A stretch of DNA of 64,000 nucleotides from Chryseobacterium indicum (lineage in GTDB: Bacteria; Bacteroidota; Bacteroidia; Flavobacteriales; Weeksellaceae): positions 1,612,001 to 1,676,000 of the forward strand of contig NZ_JACSGT010000001.1 of NCBI RefSeq assembly GCF_021504595.1, read 5' to 3'. Shown here piece by piece: positions 1 to 8,722 of this stretch. A program made the translations under genes and the position numbers. How positions within the stretch are numbered: position 1 is the stretch's first letter; each line of letters begins with the position of its first letter. A model generated the notes under the pieces. It saw only the letters and a program-made list of their open reading frames with translations. It searched no databases and was not told the origin of the DNA.

Positions 1-99
1 AAGGTGACTCAAAAACAGATGTAATACTTTAATTATCAGAAGGTATTGAAATTTACTTTGTTTAAAACATTGAAAAACAAAACAGCTAAACAACTTAAA

Positions 100-669
100 C
101 TACAGAACTCTCTGCGCGTGAAGATAGGCTTTGTTCCAGTAGGTTTCATTTAAGGAAGAAATGATAACGCCTTTTGATGTGGAAGCGTGAATAAATTTGA
201 CTTCTCCGTCACTTCCGATGTCATGAACGATTCCGACGTGTGAAACTCTGCTTCCTCCTGCTGTTGCGAAAAACAGAAGATCTCCCGGTTTTACATCTTT
301 GATATCAATCTGAGATCCTGCTTCTGCCTGATCTGCCGATCTTCTCGGAAGTTTGAAATCATTTTCCTCGAAAACTTTTACGGTAAATCCGGAACAGTCG
401 AAACCTGAAGAAGTGTTTCCGCCGAATTTATAAGGCGCACCTAAATATTTTTCTGCGTCTTTCAGGAGTTCATTGATGGATTTTGAAATTTTCCCGTCAA
501 ATCTGGAATCAAGCTTTCTGAGGTTTTCAGATTTGGCAACGGTTTTGGTAACCGGAGGTCTTTTCACAACGTTTTTTGAACTTCCGCAGGAACTCATAAA
601 TGCGGAAAAAAGCGATACAATAAATATGTTTTTAACAAACTTTTTTTTGCCTAAAAATCTATCCATCAT
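100..669 (-). CDS. NlpC/P60 family (C40) cell-wall hydrolase lipoprotein
   Basis: This is a 189-residue probable peptidoglycan endopeptidase that would cleave stem-peptide bonds at the outer membrane or in the periplasm. Residues 11-28 form a hydrophobic signal ending in the lipobox-like FMSSC (Cys28), so it should be lipidated. The C40 domain covers about residues 65-185. The catalytic cysteine is Cys92 in the FDCSGF motif. His144 (SHVGI) and His161 (FIHAST) complete the usual triad. A -7 box (CAAATATA on the plus strand, 695-702) lies about 25 bp upstream of the start. The start could be Met1 or Met2. The family assignment is firm, but the exact substrate bond is not visible. Confidence 0.93.
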   Translation of the reverse strand: MMDRFLGKKKFVKNIFIVSLFSAFMSSCGSSKNVVKRPPVTKTVAKSENLRKLDSRFDGKISKSINELLKDAEKYLGAPYKFGGNTSSGFDCSGFTVKVFEENDFKLPRRSADQAEAGSQIDIKDVKPGDLLFFATAGGSRVSHVGIVHDIGSDGEVKFIHASTSKGVIISSLNETYWNKAYLHAQRVL

Positions 670-694
670 ACTTCCCTGAATTTTACAATCTATA

Positions 695-702
695 CAAATA
701 TA
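695..702 (-). promoter_or_regulatory. -7 promoter box for the NlpC/P60 gene
   Basis: On the minus strand this reads TATATTTG, a perfect match to the Bacteroidota -7 consensus TAnnTTTG. It lies about 25 bp upstream of the start codon at 669. I did not find a clear -33 TTG. Confidence 0.55.
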
Positions 703-855
703 ATAAAATTATGCTTTCACAAAGCTGAAGTAAGAAATACCACAAAAATTTTAAAATTGCTCATTTGAATAATGTTAATTTTTTAAACTCAAAGAATGCG
801 AAGTTTTCTTTTTAAAATTGTCTGTTTATTTTTTAGCCTAACAAGGACATTAGAT

Positions 856-1040
856 GTTTAAACTTTTTTACCACAAAAGATGCAAAAGATTTAAATACCT
901 TAGTTTTTTAAGTTTAATACCTAATTGAAAAAAAGAACACATAAGTTAAAAAAATCAAAGATTTTTTCTTTTTGCAGACTTTTTAAATACTTTAAATGAA
1001 TCCAATAAAGTCTTTTTCATATAACCGCTGCTTAAAAACT
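856..1040 (+). repeat. Dispersed fold-back repeat, copy A (degenerate right end)
   Basis: This is one of three copies in the window of an AT-rich repeat of about 200 bp; the others are at 21341-21538 and 59288-59890. The shared landmarks are the outer GTTTAAACTTTTTTACC, the central ACATAAGTTAAAAAAATC followed by AAAGATTTTT, then TTGCAGACTTTT and TACTTTAAAT. The two halves are imperfect reverse complements, so the unit can fold into a long hairpin. In this copy the right terminus decays after about 1028. It fills most of the 427-bp gene-free gap 670-1096, where I see nothing else apart from the hairpin near 1046. Confidence 0.75.
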
Positions 1041-1045
1041 TAATA

Positions 1046-1072
1046 AAAAAAGCCATCCAGAAGGACAGCTTT
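1046..1072 (-). terminator. Probable terminator of the 125-aa lipoprotein gene
   Basis: An imperfect stem (AAAGC..TCC / GGA..GCTTT) lies just 3' of the minus-strand lipoprotein gene. It is followed on the minus strand by a run of T. The internal mismatches make it moderate. Confidence 0.45.
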
Positions 1073-1096
1073 ATTATATTGTATGTAAAAATCTTT

Positions 1097-1474
1097 TTAT
1101 TTTGAAGTTTTAGCACCTTTCCAGGTTCCGGATCTTGTAGGCGTAGGAACGGCATTAGACCATGTTCCTGTAGCTTTTTTGTCTTCTCTTGTGAAAGTTC
1201 CTCTGAATTCGCCATCTTCAGGAAAACCGATCGTTGCAACAAGATCTCCGGATTCGCTAAGATGTCCTGAAATATAATAGTTTTCTGTTGTCTGATCAGA
1301 ATGTAATGTTCCGGTTACTTTTCCGTCGGTAGCTACCACTACATTCCAGTCGCCTTTTTCGGTTCCTTCGTACGTTCCCGCCCAGGTTCCGATGAAATCA
1401 TAAATCGTATCTTCATCTTTGCCGCAACCAACGAATAAGAAAGCTGTTAATAAAAGTAAAAATATTTTCTTCAT
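1097..1474 (-). CDS. Small lipoprotein of unknown function
   Basis: This is a 125-residue protein with a clear lipoprotein signal, MKKIFLLLLTAFLFVGC, giving a lipidated Cys17 followed by GKDED. The mature part is rich in Gly, Thr and Trp and has repeated short beta-type segments (GTWAGTYEG, GTFTRED, GTWKGAK). This looks like a small beta-barrel or lipocalin-like fold. I do not recognise a named family. The GTW segments recur at both ends of the mature domain, which suggests a closed beta structure. It stands alone between the repeat copy and tRNA-Ala. A 95-aa ORF overlapping it in another frame (955-1242) is judged a shadow. Confidence 0.8.
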   Translation of the reverse strand: MKKIFLLLLTAFLFVGCGKDEDTIYDFIGTWAGTYEGTEKGDWNVVVATDGKVTGTLHSDQTTENYYISGHLSESGDLVATIGFPEDGEFRGTFTREDKKATGTWSNAVPTPTRSGTWKGAKTSK

Positions 1475-1501
1475 AGTTTACAAGTAGTTAAACAATATTT
1501 G

Positions 1502-1575
1502 TGGAGAATACGGGGATCGAACCCGTCACCTTTAGACTGCCAGTCTAACGCTCTAGCCAGATGAGCTAATTCCCC
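1502..1575 (-). tRNA. tRNA-Ala (anticodon GGC)
   Basis: Read on the minus strand, this folds into a complete cloverleaf. The acceptor is GGGGAAT pairing with ATTCTCC. The D-arm contains GCTC/GAGC, the anticodon stem is TTAGA/TCTAA with loop CTGGCAG, and the T-arm is ACGGG-TTCGATC-CCCGT. The anticodon is GGC. The acceptor carries the G3-U70 wobble pair, the classical alanine identity element, and the discriminator is A73. The CCA end is not encoded. Confidence 0.95.
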
Positions 1576-1722
1576 CTCTCGTTTTCTTCAAAATTCCGAA
1601 GCCGTACAAAAGTAAGTATTTAAACCACATATACAAACATTTTATTACATTTTCTTTAAAAACTGATGGAAGTATCTGTAAATATTTTAGTAGAAATGAA
1701 TTTTTTAAGACCAAATAAAAAA

Positions 1723-1748
1723 CGCATACTGAAATAAATCCGTATGCG
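1723..1748 (-). terminator. Terminator of the RND efflux operon
   Basis: The stem CGCATAC / GTATGCG has a 12-nt loop. On the minus strand it is followed by a T-rich tract (A-run at 1716-1722 on the plus strand). It lies 28 bp past the stop codon of the outer membrane factor gene. Confidence 0.7.
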
Positions 1749-1775
1749 CTTTCTTTTTACTTTTATAGTTAGAGT

Positions 1776-3191
1776 TTATTTCCAACCGCCGCCGAGAGCC
1801 TGATAAAGTTCTACTCCGGCTTTCATTTTACTGTACTGTGCATTGGCAATATTCAATTCTGCATTTAAAGAATTGACACTGGCATTGAGTACTTCAAGAT
1901 AATTCGCCATTCCGTAGTTTACTAATTCCTGAGAAAAGTTTACGGAATTTTTATAATTCACCAGTTCTTTCTGTTTTAAATCGATGTACTGATCCTGAAC
2001 GGAATAGACTCTAATGGCATCAGAAACTTCTTTTCCTGCGGTAAGAATAGCTTTTCGGAAATTCAGATAAGCGGTTTCCTGATTGGCAAGGCTTACTTCG
2101 TAATTGGTTCTGATGGTTCTTTTATTCAGAACCGGCTGTGCCAAACCGCCTACAACACTTGCAAACAGTGAATTTACACTGAATAAATGGTCGATATCCA
2201 AAGACTGAATTCCTCCGTTTCCTGTAATTTTTAATGTAGGATAAAACTGGGCTTTTGCAGAATTTGTCAGCTCGAAAGCATTCATTAAATTAAATTCTGC
2301 TCTCATAACATCGGGTCTGTTTGCGAGTAATTGAGCGGGATATCCCAGTTTTACATCAATCGGAACAGTCTGGGCTGTTAGCGTAGATCTTTCTATTGTA
2401 TGGGAAGGTTCTCCCAATAAAAGACTCATGGTATTTTCCAGCAACTGAATCTGTGTATCAATATCAATCAACATGGATTTTGCATTATACACCAAAGCTT
2501 CACTCTGCTGAACAGCCACTTCCGTTAAAGTTCCCGCCGTTTTCAGGGCTTTTGTAGTTTCCAAATTCTGCTCACGGACTTTGATGGTTTCTGTAATGAT
2601 TCTTTTCTGCTCGTCAAAAGTCAGAAGCTGATAATATGCAGAAGCAACTGAAGCCACAAGGTCACTTTTTACCGCTTTATGTGCAGCAACCGTTCCTAAA
2701 TATGACGCCAGCTGAGCTTTTTCCTGCGCCTTTAATTTTCCCCAAAGATCGGCTTCAAAACCGATGCTTGCGGTAATATCGAGCTGATTGATGTATCTTC
2801 TGTCACCAAACAAACGTCCTGTCTGTGTATTCAGCGACTGGGTCTGGAAAGTGTAACCAGGACCTACAGTTACCGTTGGCTCATACGCTGCCTTGCTTTG
2901 TTTTAAATAAGCTTCTGCTGAATTTATACTCTGCAAAGCAATTCTTATATCTAGATTATTTTCCAGAGCTTTCGTAATATGCCCCTGAAGTACAGGATCT
3001 GTGAAAATCTCTTTCCAGGAAACATTCGCGATATTAGTGCTGTCTGCAGGAAGCATATCTGTACGGTAGAGTTTTTCGTCTACCACATTATCCGGTCTGT
3101 GGTATTCTTTCCTTGCCATACAGGATGATACGGCGGCAAGAACGGCGACTGAAAATGTTATTCCTTTTATGATGTTTAAAATACTCTTCAT
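1776..3191 (-). CDS. RND efflux outer membrane factor, TolC/OprM (NodT) family lipoprotein
   Basis: This 471-residue outer membrane channel is the exit duct of the tripartite efflux pump encoded upstream. The signal ends in the lipobox AVSSC (Cys24), as in OprM/NodT lipoproteins. The body has two tandem OEP repeats, with long helical stretches such as residues 75-115 and 185-235 (coiled-coil hairpins), and the typical segment LLANRPDVMRAE near residue 290. It is the last gene of a four-gene operon: regulator, adaptor, pump, this gene. It is separated from the pump by 86 nt that contain a 9-bp inverted repeat (3216-3224 / 3257-3265). The family is clear. The drugs exported cannot be read from the sequence. 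Confidence 0.95.
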   Translation of the reverse strand: MKSILNIIKGITFSVAVLAAVSSCMARKEYHRPDNVVDEKLYRTDMLPADSTNIANVSWKEIFTDPVLQGHITKALENNLDIRIALQSINSAEAYLKQSKAAYEPTVTVGPGYTFQTQSLNTQTGRLFGDRRYINQLDITASIGFEADLWGKLKAQEKAQLASYLGTVAAHKAVKSDLVASVASAYYQLLTFDEQKRIITETIKVREQNLETTKALKTAGTLTEVAVQQSEALVYNAKSMLIDIDTQIQLLENTMSLLLGEPSHTIERSTLTAQTVPIDVKLGYPAQLLANRPDVMRAEFNLMNAFELTNSAKAQFYPTLKITGNGGIQSLDIDHLFSVNSLFASVVGGLAQPVLNKRTIRTNYEVSLANQETAYLNFRKAILTAGKEVSDAIRVYSVQDQYIDLKQKELVNYKNSVNFSQELVNYGMANYLEVLNASVNSLNAELNIANAQYSKMKAGVELYQALGGGWK

Positions 3192-3215
3192 TATTTGAAG
3201 TTTAAGGTTTAAAGA

Positions 3216-3265
3216 TCAGGGTTTCCGGTTTAGTTATTATTTAAACTTTACCTCAAAAACCCTGA
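3216..3265. repeat. Inverted repeat between pump and outer membrane factor genes
   Basis: TCAGGGTTT (3216-3224) and AAACCCTGA (3257-3265) are perfect reverse complements separated by 32 nt, inside the efflux operon. This could form an intercistronic stem in the mRNA. A related string (CAAAACCCTGAAC) occurs in the pyrH-frr gap near 25603-25617. Confidence 0.5.
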
Positions 3266-3277
3266 ACTCACTTAATT

Positions 3278-6200
3278 TTATTCTGCTAAATTGATTTCTT
3301 TCGGTTTGATAGGTTTTACTTTCTCCTGTAAATATTCAAAAATGACATATAAAACAGGGATCACGAAAAGTCCTAAAATAGTTCCTATTAACAAACCAAT
3401 TGCCGCTCCTGTTGCGATGGATCTGTTTCCTACTGCTCCGATTCCGCTTGCCAGAACCAATGGCAGTAAACCGAAGATGAAAGCAAATGAGGTCATCAGA
3501 ATAGGTCTTAATCTCGCTTTAGCGGCGTTAATTGCCGACATAACAATGGTTTCACCGTGATGTCTTCTCTGAACGGCAAACTCTACAATCAGAATCGCAT
3601 TTTTTGCTAATAATCCCACCAACATAATCAGGGCAATCTGGAAATAAATATTGTTTTCCAAGCCCATGATTTTCTGTCCGAAATATGCTCCCATTACTCC
3701 GAGAGGAAGAGAAATCACAACGATTAAAGGAAGAATATAACTTTCATACTGTGCAGAAAGAATAAAGTACACGAAGATCAAACTCAATCCAAAAATTAAT
3801 ATGGTCTGAGATCCTGAACTTAATTCTTCTCTTGACAGTCCTGTAAATTCTACATCATAATTCTGGTTCAGCGTTTCTTTTGCCACCTGCTGTACCGCTG
3901 AAATAGCATCTCCGGAACTGAATCCTGCGGAGTTGGCTCCTGTAATTTTCACCGAAGTAAAGAGGTTGTAACGGCTCACTGACTGTGGTCCGTAAGCTTT
4001 GGTAAGCGTTACAAACTGTGAAATTGGGGACATTGCTCCGGAACCTGTTTTTACATACAGTTCATTGAGATTTTCAATATTCTGTCTGTTTTCAGGAAGA
4101 GCCTGAACCATTACCCTGAACTGCTTTCCGTATTTGGTAAAGTCTGCAGTATAAATTCCTCCGATATATCCCTGCATCGTTGCCAGAATATCACTTACGG
4201 AAACACCCAGCTTTTTAGCTAAAGGAACATTTATCTTCATTTCATACTGAGGATATTTTGTATTGAACGAAGTCTGGGCAAAGTCGATTTCCGGTCTTTC
4301 AATCAGTTTTCCGATAAATTCATTGGTTTTTGCGTCTAAATCTGCATATTCTCCTCCGGATTTATCCAAAAGAACCATCTCGAAACCGGCACTGTTACCA
4401 AAACCGGGTACACTTGGCGGCTGGAAGAAAACCACTTTTGCATCCGGAACTTTTCCTGAGATTCCAAATAATTTTTTCGTAATATCTTCAGAAGTCTGTC
4501 CGTCTTTTTTGCGGTCTTCAAATGGTTTTAGTTTAATGAAAGCCAAACCGTTGTTGCTTCCGTTTCCGGATAAAAATCCTCTACCCGTAGAAATCGTAAC
4601 ATTCTGTACTCCCGGAACTTTTAAAGCATTTGCCTGAAGGGTTTTTAGAACATTGTACGTTCTTTCCATAGACGCGCCTGGCGGAAGCTGAACATCGGTA
4701 AAGATAATTCCGCGGTCTTCCGTAGGCACGAAACCTTTTTTCATCGTTGAACTTGCCCAATATAAAATCCCTCCAGTTACGGCAAAAATAATCAGCGTAA
4801 CCCATTTATGTCTCAGCAGGAATACAAATCCTCTTCCGTAACGTTCTGTTGTTGTTTTAAAAGCGATATTGAATTTATAGAAAAACTTCTGAATGAAATT
4901 TAAATTCTTATATTCTTTATGGTGTGCATCGTGAGGTTTTAAGAATAATGAACATAAAACAGGACTCAACGTTAATGCATTGATCGCAGAAATAATAATC
5001 GCTACAATAAGAGTGATCCCGAACTGTTGATAAAAGACTCCGGTAGGACCTGTAATAAACGTTACCGGAATAAATACAGATGCCATTACCAAAGTAATAG
5101 AAATAATTGCTCCTGTAATTTCATCCATTGCTTCCACCGTTGCTTTTTTCGCATCCGAAATCCCGTGTTCCATCTTCGCATGAACGGCTTCGACGACGAC
5201 AATAGCGTCATCCACAACAATACCGATGGCAAGAACCAAAGCAAATAATGTTAACAGGTTTAATGAATATCCGAATAAATTCAGGATGAAAAAGGCTCCC
5301 ACAATAGAAACCGGAACCGCAATTGCCGGTATTAAAGTGGATCTGAAATCCTGCAGGAAAATATATACCACGATGAAAACCAAAATAAACGCTTCAATTA
5401 AGGTATGCACTACCTTTTCAATAGATGCATCAAGGAATTCGTTCGTATCAAAATTGAAAGTATATTTAATTCCCTGCGGAAAACTTCCTTCTGCTGATTT
5501 CAGATAAGACTTGATGTTTTTAATAATTTCCTGCGCATTGGAACCCGGTGTCTGGAAAATCCCCATACTGATGGAAGGATTATTTCCGTTTTCCCCGATT
5601 CCGGTGTAAGACTGTCCTGCCAGTTCTACTTTGGCAACATCTTTTAGCATTAAATTCTGTCCGTCCGGTAAAGATTTAATGATGATATTATCGTACTGTT
5701 CCTTATCGTTGAATTTCCCTACATATTTAATGATATATTCGAAAGAACTTCCGCTGTTTTGTCCGATAGAACCTGCGGCAGCTTCTCTACTTTGCTCATT
5801 AATTGCATTGGTAACATCGGTAGGTGTTAATCCGTAAGCTGCCATTTTGGAAGGATCCAGCCAGATTCTCATAGAGTAGTTTTTACCTCCGAAAACATTG
5901 GCATCTCCTACTCCGTTAATCCTTTTTAAGTTCGGAATAACATTGATATTCAAAAAGTTCTGAAGATATACGTCATCCAGATCTTTATTCTCAGAGTAGA
6001 AAGACATATACATCAGGGCACTGGTCTGCTGTTTTTGGGTAACAACCCCGGAACGCGTCACTTCACTAGGCAGTAAAGGGGTTGCTCTTGTTACACGGTT
6101 TTGTACGTTTACCGCAGCAATATCCGGATTGATTCCTTGTTTAAAAAACACCTGAATCTGTGCAGAACCATCATTTCCGGCAGATGAAGTAATATAATCC

Positions 6201-6424
6201 ATTCCTTCCACCCCGTTGATCTGTTCCTCCAGAGGAACAACCACACTTTTCATTACCGTTTCTGCGTTGGCTCCGGTGTAGTTTGCCGAGACGCTTACCG
6301 TCGGCGGCGCAATATCAGGATACTGCGTTACGGGTAACGAGATCAGTCCTAAAACACCGAGAATCACAATTAAAATTGAGATTACGGTGGATAAAACCGG
6401 TCTGTTGATAAAATTTTTAATCAT
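3278..6424 (-). CDS. RND (HAE1) multidrug efflux pump, AcrB/MexB type
   Basis: This 1048-residue inner membrane proton/drug antiporter has the normal length of AcrB. It starts with MIKNFINRPVLSTVISI (TM1), followed by a large periplasmic loop. A TM block near residues 340-500 holds GIVVDDAIVVVEAV, with the paired Asp residues of the proton relay. A second periplasmic loop and a second TM block (about 870-1035) follow. The start codon overlaps the adaptor stop by one base (TAATG at 6422-6426 on the minus strand), which implies translational coupling. It works with the adaptor and the outer membrane factor of the same operon. Substrates are unknown. Confidence 0.97.
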   Translation of the reverse strand: MIKNFINRPVLSTVISILIVILGVLGLISLPVTQYPDIAPPTVSVSANYTGANAETVMKSVVVPLEEQINGVEGMDYITSSAGNDGSAQIQVFFKQGINPDIAAVNVQNRVTRATPLLPSEVTRSGVVTQKQQTSALMYMSFYSENKDLDDVYLQNFLNINVIPNLKRINGVGDANVFGGKNYSMRIWLDPSKMAAYGLTPTDVTNAINEQSREAAAGSIGQNSGSSFEYIIKYVGKFNDKEQYDNIIIKSLPDGQNLMLKDVAKVELAGQSYTGIGENGNNPSISMGIFQTPGSNAQEIIKNIKSYLKSAEGSFPQGIKYTFNFDTNEFLDASIEKVVHTLIEAFILVFIVVYIFLQDFRSTLIPAIAVPVSIVGAFFILNLFGYSLNLLTLFALVLAIGIVVDDAIVVVEAVHAKMEHGISDAKKATVEAMDEITGAIISITLVMASVFIPVTFITGPTGVFYQQFGITLIVAIIISAINALTLSPVLCSLFLKPHDAHHKEYKNLNFIQKFFYKFNIAFKTTTERYGRGFVFLLRHKWVTLIIFAVTGGILYWASSTMKKGFVPTEDRGIIFTDVQLPPGASMERTYNVLKTLQANALKVPGVQNVTISTGRGFLSGNGSNNGLAFIKLKPFEDRKKDGQTSEDITKKLFGISGKVPDAKVVFFQPPSVPGFGNSAGFEMVLLDKSGGEYADLDAKTNEFIGKLIERPEIDFAQTSFNTKYPQYEMKINVPLAKKLGVSVSDILATMQGYIGGIYTADFTKYGKQFRVMVQALPENRQNIENLNELYVKTGSGAMSPISQFVTLTKAYGPQSVSRYNLFTSVKITGANSAGFSSGDAISAVQQVAKETLNQNYDVEFTGLSREELSSGSQTILIFGLSLIFVYFILSAQYESYILPLIVVISLPLGVMGAYFGQKIMGLENNIYFQIALIMLVGLLAKNAILIVEFAVQRRHHGETIVMSAINAAKARLRPILMTSFAFIFGLLPLVLASGIGAVGNRSIATGAAIGLLIGTILGLFVIPVLYVIFEYLQEKVKPIKPKEINLAE

Positions 6425-7608
6425 TAGAATTTCGGTTTTATAGATTGAACAAGACTATCCATTTTCACAGGTTTCTTTATCACGGCAGTTCCCGGTTTCA
6501 GACCTCCGATTCCTGCTGCAACTACAATTTCACCTCTGTTCACTCCTGATTTTATCAACGCCATGTTGTCGATTCTGTCAATAACATTAACCACTACATT
6601 TTTTGCAGTGTCTTTATCTACTTTATATACGTAAACAATTCCCTGTTGTTCGTAAGTTGCACTTTCCGGAACTACCAGAACATTATCGTAACGTTGAGGG
6701 AATCTGATGGTTCCGCTGTTTCCATTACTTAAAAGTTTCTGTGCATTGGTAAATCCTACTCTGAACTGGATGGTTCCGGTTGTAGGATCAATTTGTCCTG
6801 TAATGGCTTCAATTCTGCCCTTTTCAGGATAAAGACTTCCGTTCGCAAGCTGTAATTCCACCATCGGAAGGTTTTTTATTTTTTCGGGCATGGATGCACC
6901 CGGAGATTTTTCAAGGAAATCAAAGTATTCTTTTTCATTCATTGAAAAGTAGGCGTAAATCTGAGAAGTATCTGAAATGGTGGTTAAAGGAGTCTGGTCT
7001 GAAGGTCCTACCAAACTTCCCACTTTCAAAGGAAGCTTTCCGATTACTCCGGAAATAGGCGCACGAATAACAGAATATTCGATATTGGCTTCTACTCCTT
7101 TATAATTGGCAACTGCCTGACTTTTTGCAGCCTGTGCCTGTTTTAGCTGTGCCTGAGCCTGAGCTAAATTTGCCTGTGCGGTCTGTAACTGCACATTGCT
7201 GATGATATTTTTCTGAACCAGCGGTTTAAGTTTGTTCACTTCAACATTTGCCGCCGCAACAGCAGCCTGCGCTGCCGCAATATTGGATTCTGCAGCACTG
7301 ATTCCCGCTTTTGAAGCCGCCGCATTTTCGTTCAGAATATTGGTTTCCAGACGGAAAAGCGGCTGTCCTTTGGTTACATACTGCCCTTCATCTACCAAAA
7401 CCTGAGTAATATACCCCTGAATTTTAGCGCGGACATCGTTATTAACTTTACCCTGAATGGTAGCCGGAAAGGTTTGATAGCCTACTATATTTTTTGCCTC
7501 CACATTAACCACAGGATACGGTTTCGGACCATCCTGCTTCGGGGCTTCTTTTTTGCAGGCTGTTAAAGAAAGAGCCGCAACAGAAAGTATAACTAGCTTA
7601 TTATTCAT
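6424..7608 (-). CDS. RND periplasmic adaptor subunit (AcrA/MexA family lipoprotein)
   Basis: This is a 394-residue membrane fusion protein linking the pump to the outer membrane factor. The lipobox LSLTAC gives lipidated Cys18. The order is a beta-barrel/lipoyl half (residues 45-95), an Ala/Gln-rich alpha-helical hairpin (about 98-170, with runs such as AQAQAQLKQAQAAKSQ), the returning lipoyl half (YSVIRAPISGVIGKLPLKVG), then the barrel and membrane-proximal domains. It starts two bases after the regulator stop and overlaps the pump by one base, so the operon is tightly packed. Confidence 0.96.
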   Translation of the reverse strand: MNNKLVILSVAALSLTACKKEAPKQDGPKPYPVVNVEAKNIVGYQTFPATIQGKVNNDVRAKIQGYITQVLVDEGQYVTKGQPLFRLETNILNENAAASKAGISAAESNIAAAQAAVAAANVEVNKLKPLVQKNIISNVQLQTAQANLAQAQAQLKQAQAAKSQAVANYKGVEANIEYSVIRAPISGVIGKLPLKVGSLVGPSDQTPLTTISDTSQIYAYFSMNEKEYFDFLEKSPGASMPEKIKNLPMVELQLANGSLYPEKGRIEAITGQIDPTTGTIQFRVGFTNAQKLLSNGNSGTIRFPQRYDNVLVVPESATYEQQGIVYVYKVDKDTAKNVVVNVIDRIDNMALIKSGVNRGEIVVAAGIGGLKPGTAVIKKPVKMDSLVQSIKPKF

Positions 7609-7610
7609 TT

Positions 7611-8063
7611 CTATAGTTTATTAAGTGATTCCTGAATATTTTTAATGTTCCTGTTTAAAAGAGCTTTATAAGCTTCCATCTTTTCATTGTAATCGTCATG
7701 ATTTTTTTTAAAATTGTCTAAATCATCCAGTAGTTGTAATTCGTCTTGCATTTTTTGAACTATTTTTTCAAATCTTATCTTCTTATAACCATCATTGATG
7801 AAAAAATACCGTTTTCTCTCGTCCATCTTGTTGTGATCTACGATGAGTTCTGCGTTCAGCAGTAAAGAAATACTTGTAGAAACCGAACTTTTGCTCGCGG
7901 AAAGCACTTCCACAAACTCATCAAAAGTAATGCCCACTTTATCATAATCGAATAAAAGATAGGCGTAAATCTTTGAAGCTAACGGCGGAAGGCTGAAAAC
8001 GGTACCGTAGAACTTTACGGCATTCTGAAAAATTTTTTCATCAATTTCTATACTCTTATGCAT
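7611..8063 (-). CDS. MarR/GbsR-like winged-helix regulator of the efflux operon
   Basis: This 150-residue transcription factor is the first gene of the RND operon. Residues 20-100 form a winged helix: SKIYAYLLFDYDK, then a recognition helix around EVLSASKSSVSTSISLLL, and a basic wing DERKRYFF. The C-terminal third is a long coiled coil, probably the dimer interface. The layout resembles the GbsR/MarR group of Bacteroidota regulators found at the head of acrAB operons. A perfect 7+1+7 palindrome sits 30 bp upstream within the promoter, so autorepression is likely. The inducer is unknown. Confidence 0.85.
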   Translation of the reverse strand: MHKSIEIDEKIFQNAVKFYGTVFSLPPLASKIYAYLLFDYDKVGITFDEFVEVLSASKSSVSTSISLLLNAELIVDHNKMDERKRYFFINDGYKKIRFEKIVQKMQDELQLLDDLDNFKKNHDDYNEKMEAYKALLNRNIKNIQESLNKL

Positions 8064-8080
8064 TGTATATAAATTTGAAG

Positions 8081-8107
8081 CAAATGTAAAAATTAGTTCA
8101 GAACTAA
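8081..8107 (-). promoter_or_regulatory. Promoter with palindromic operator of the RND efflux operon
   Basis: On the minus strand TACATTTG (8081-8088) matches the -7 consensus TAnnTTTG. Immediately upstream is the perfect palindrome TTAGTTC-A-GAACTAA (8093-8107). A TTTG about 24 bp further upstream (8113-8116) may be the -33 element. An operator between -33 and -7 is the expected position for a repressor, probably the regulator encoded at 7611-8063. Confidence 0.7.
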
Positions 8108-8113
8108 ACGAAC

Positions 8114-8144
8114 AAACCTGATAGAGTTTATAAATATCAGGTTT
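8114..8144. terminator. Hairpin between the GNAT gene and the efflux operon
   Basis: AAACCTGATA (8114-8123) and TATCAGGTTT (8135-8144) form a perfect 10-bp stem. It lies just downstream of the minus-strand GNAT gene and upstream of the regulator promoter, so it probably separates the two transcripts. The T-tract is stronger on the plus strand than on the minus strand. Confidence 0.55.
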
Positions 8145-8180
8145 TTTAAAATTTCAATGAAAACGGATTTAACTTTCAGA

Positions 8181-8693
8181 CTAAAAAATAATCTTTTCAA
8201 AGGCTTTTCTTACACCTCCTGCAAGAAATACTTCCCCACAATAGCTATAACCTTTGCTTTCGAGAATTTTCAGCATCGGGATATTATCAAAATTGGTATC
8301 CACTTTTATGCTTTGAATTCCGTGTGATCTGGTGAATTGTTCAATATGGTCGAAAAGAATTTTTACCATTCCCTGTCCTGCAAATTTTTCATCAACAGCA
8401 ACTCTGTGTACCACGACGAATTCTCCGTTACTTAGCCAGGCTCCTTCAATGGTGCTGTATGCGGGTTCATCATTCAGGATTAAAGCAACGTAAACAGAAA
8501 TTTCCCCATCTACCGTCATTACATATCCGAAACCTTTTGCAATATCGCTTTCCACGGTTCCCAAATTTGGGTAACCTTCCTGCCATTGCGTACTTCCGTC
8601 TTTTCTTCTTCTTTCGATTGCCTGCTGCAGAATATTCCAGATGACATCTCTGTCTTCAATTTCTGCTTTTCTCAGCTTAATTTCCTGTGCCAC
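8181..8693 (-). CDS. GNAT family N-acetyltransferase
   Basis: This 170-residue protein has a GNAT fold. Beta strands lead to HRVAVDEKFAGQGMVKILF (about residues 97-115), the acetyl-CoA pyrophosphate-binding motif A, here Q/AGQGM in place of the common R-x-x-G-x-G. The C-terminal part IPMLKILESKGYSYCGE is the typical motif B region. The N-terminal IRKAE-like strand (LRKAEIEDRDVIW) marks the fold start. The acceptor substrate cannot be predicted. It is followed downstream by a hairpin and preceded by the SemiSWEET gene 29 bp upstream on the same strand, so the two may be co-transcribed. Confidence 0.88.
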   Translation of the reverse strand: MAQEIKLRKAEIEDRDVIWNILQQAIERRRKDGSTQWQEGYPNLGTVESDIAKGFGYVMTVDGEISVYVALILNDEPAYSTIEGAWLSNGEFVVVHRVAVDEKFAGQGMVKILFDHIEQFTRSHGIQSIKVDTNFDNIPMLKILESKGYSYCGEVFLAGGVRKAFEKIIF

Positions 8694-8722
8694 GTTTATT
8701 CTATTGATTTTTGGTTTATTTA

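Noticed and set aside
955..1242. 95-aa minus-strand ORF
   Set aside because: It overlaps the lipoprotein gene in another frame and runs into repeat copy A. Its protein is low-complexity and has no promoter or family.
3291..5837. Several plus-strand ORFs of 60-124 aa inside the RND pump gene
   Set aside because: They are antisense shadows of a strongly conserved pump gene. None has a promoter box or a recognisable domain.
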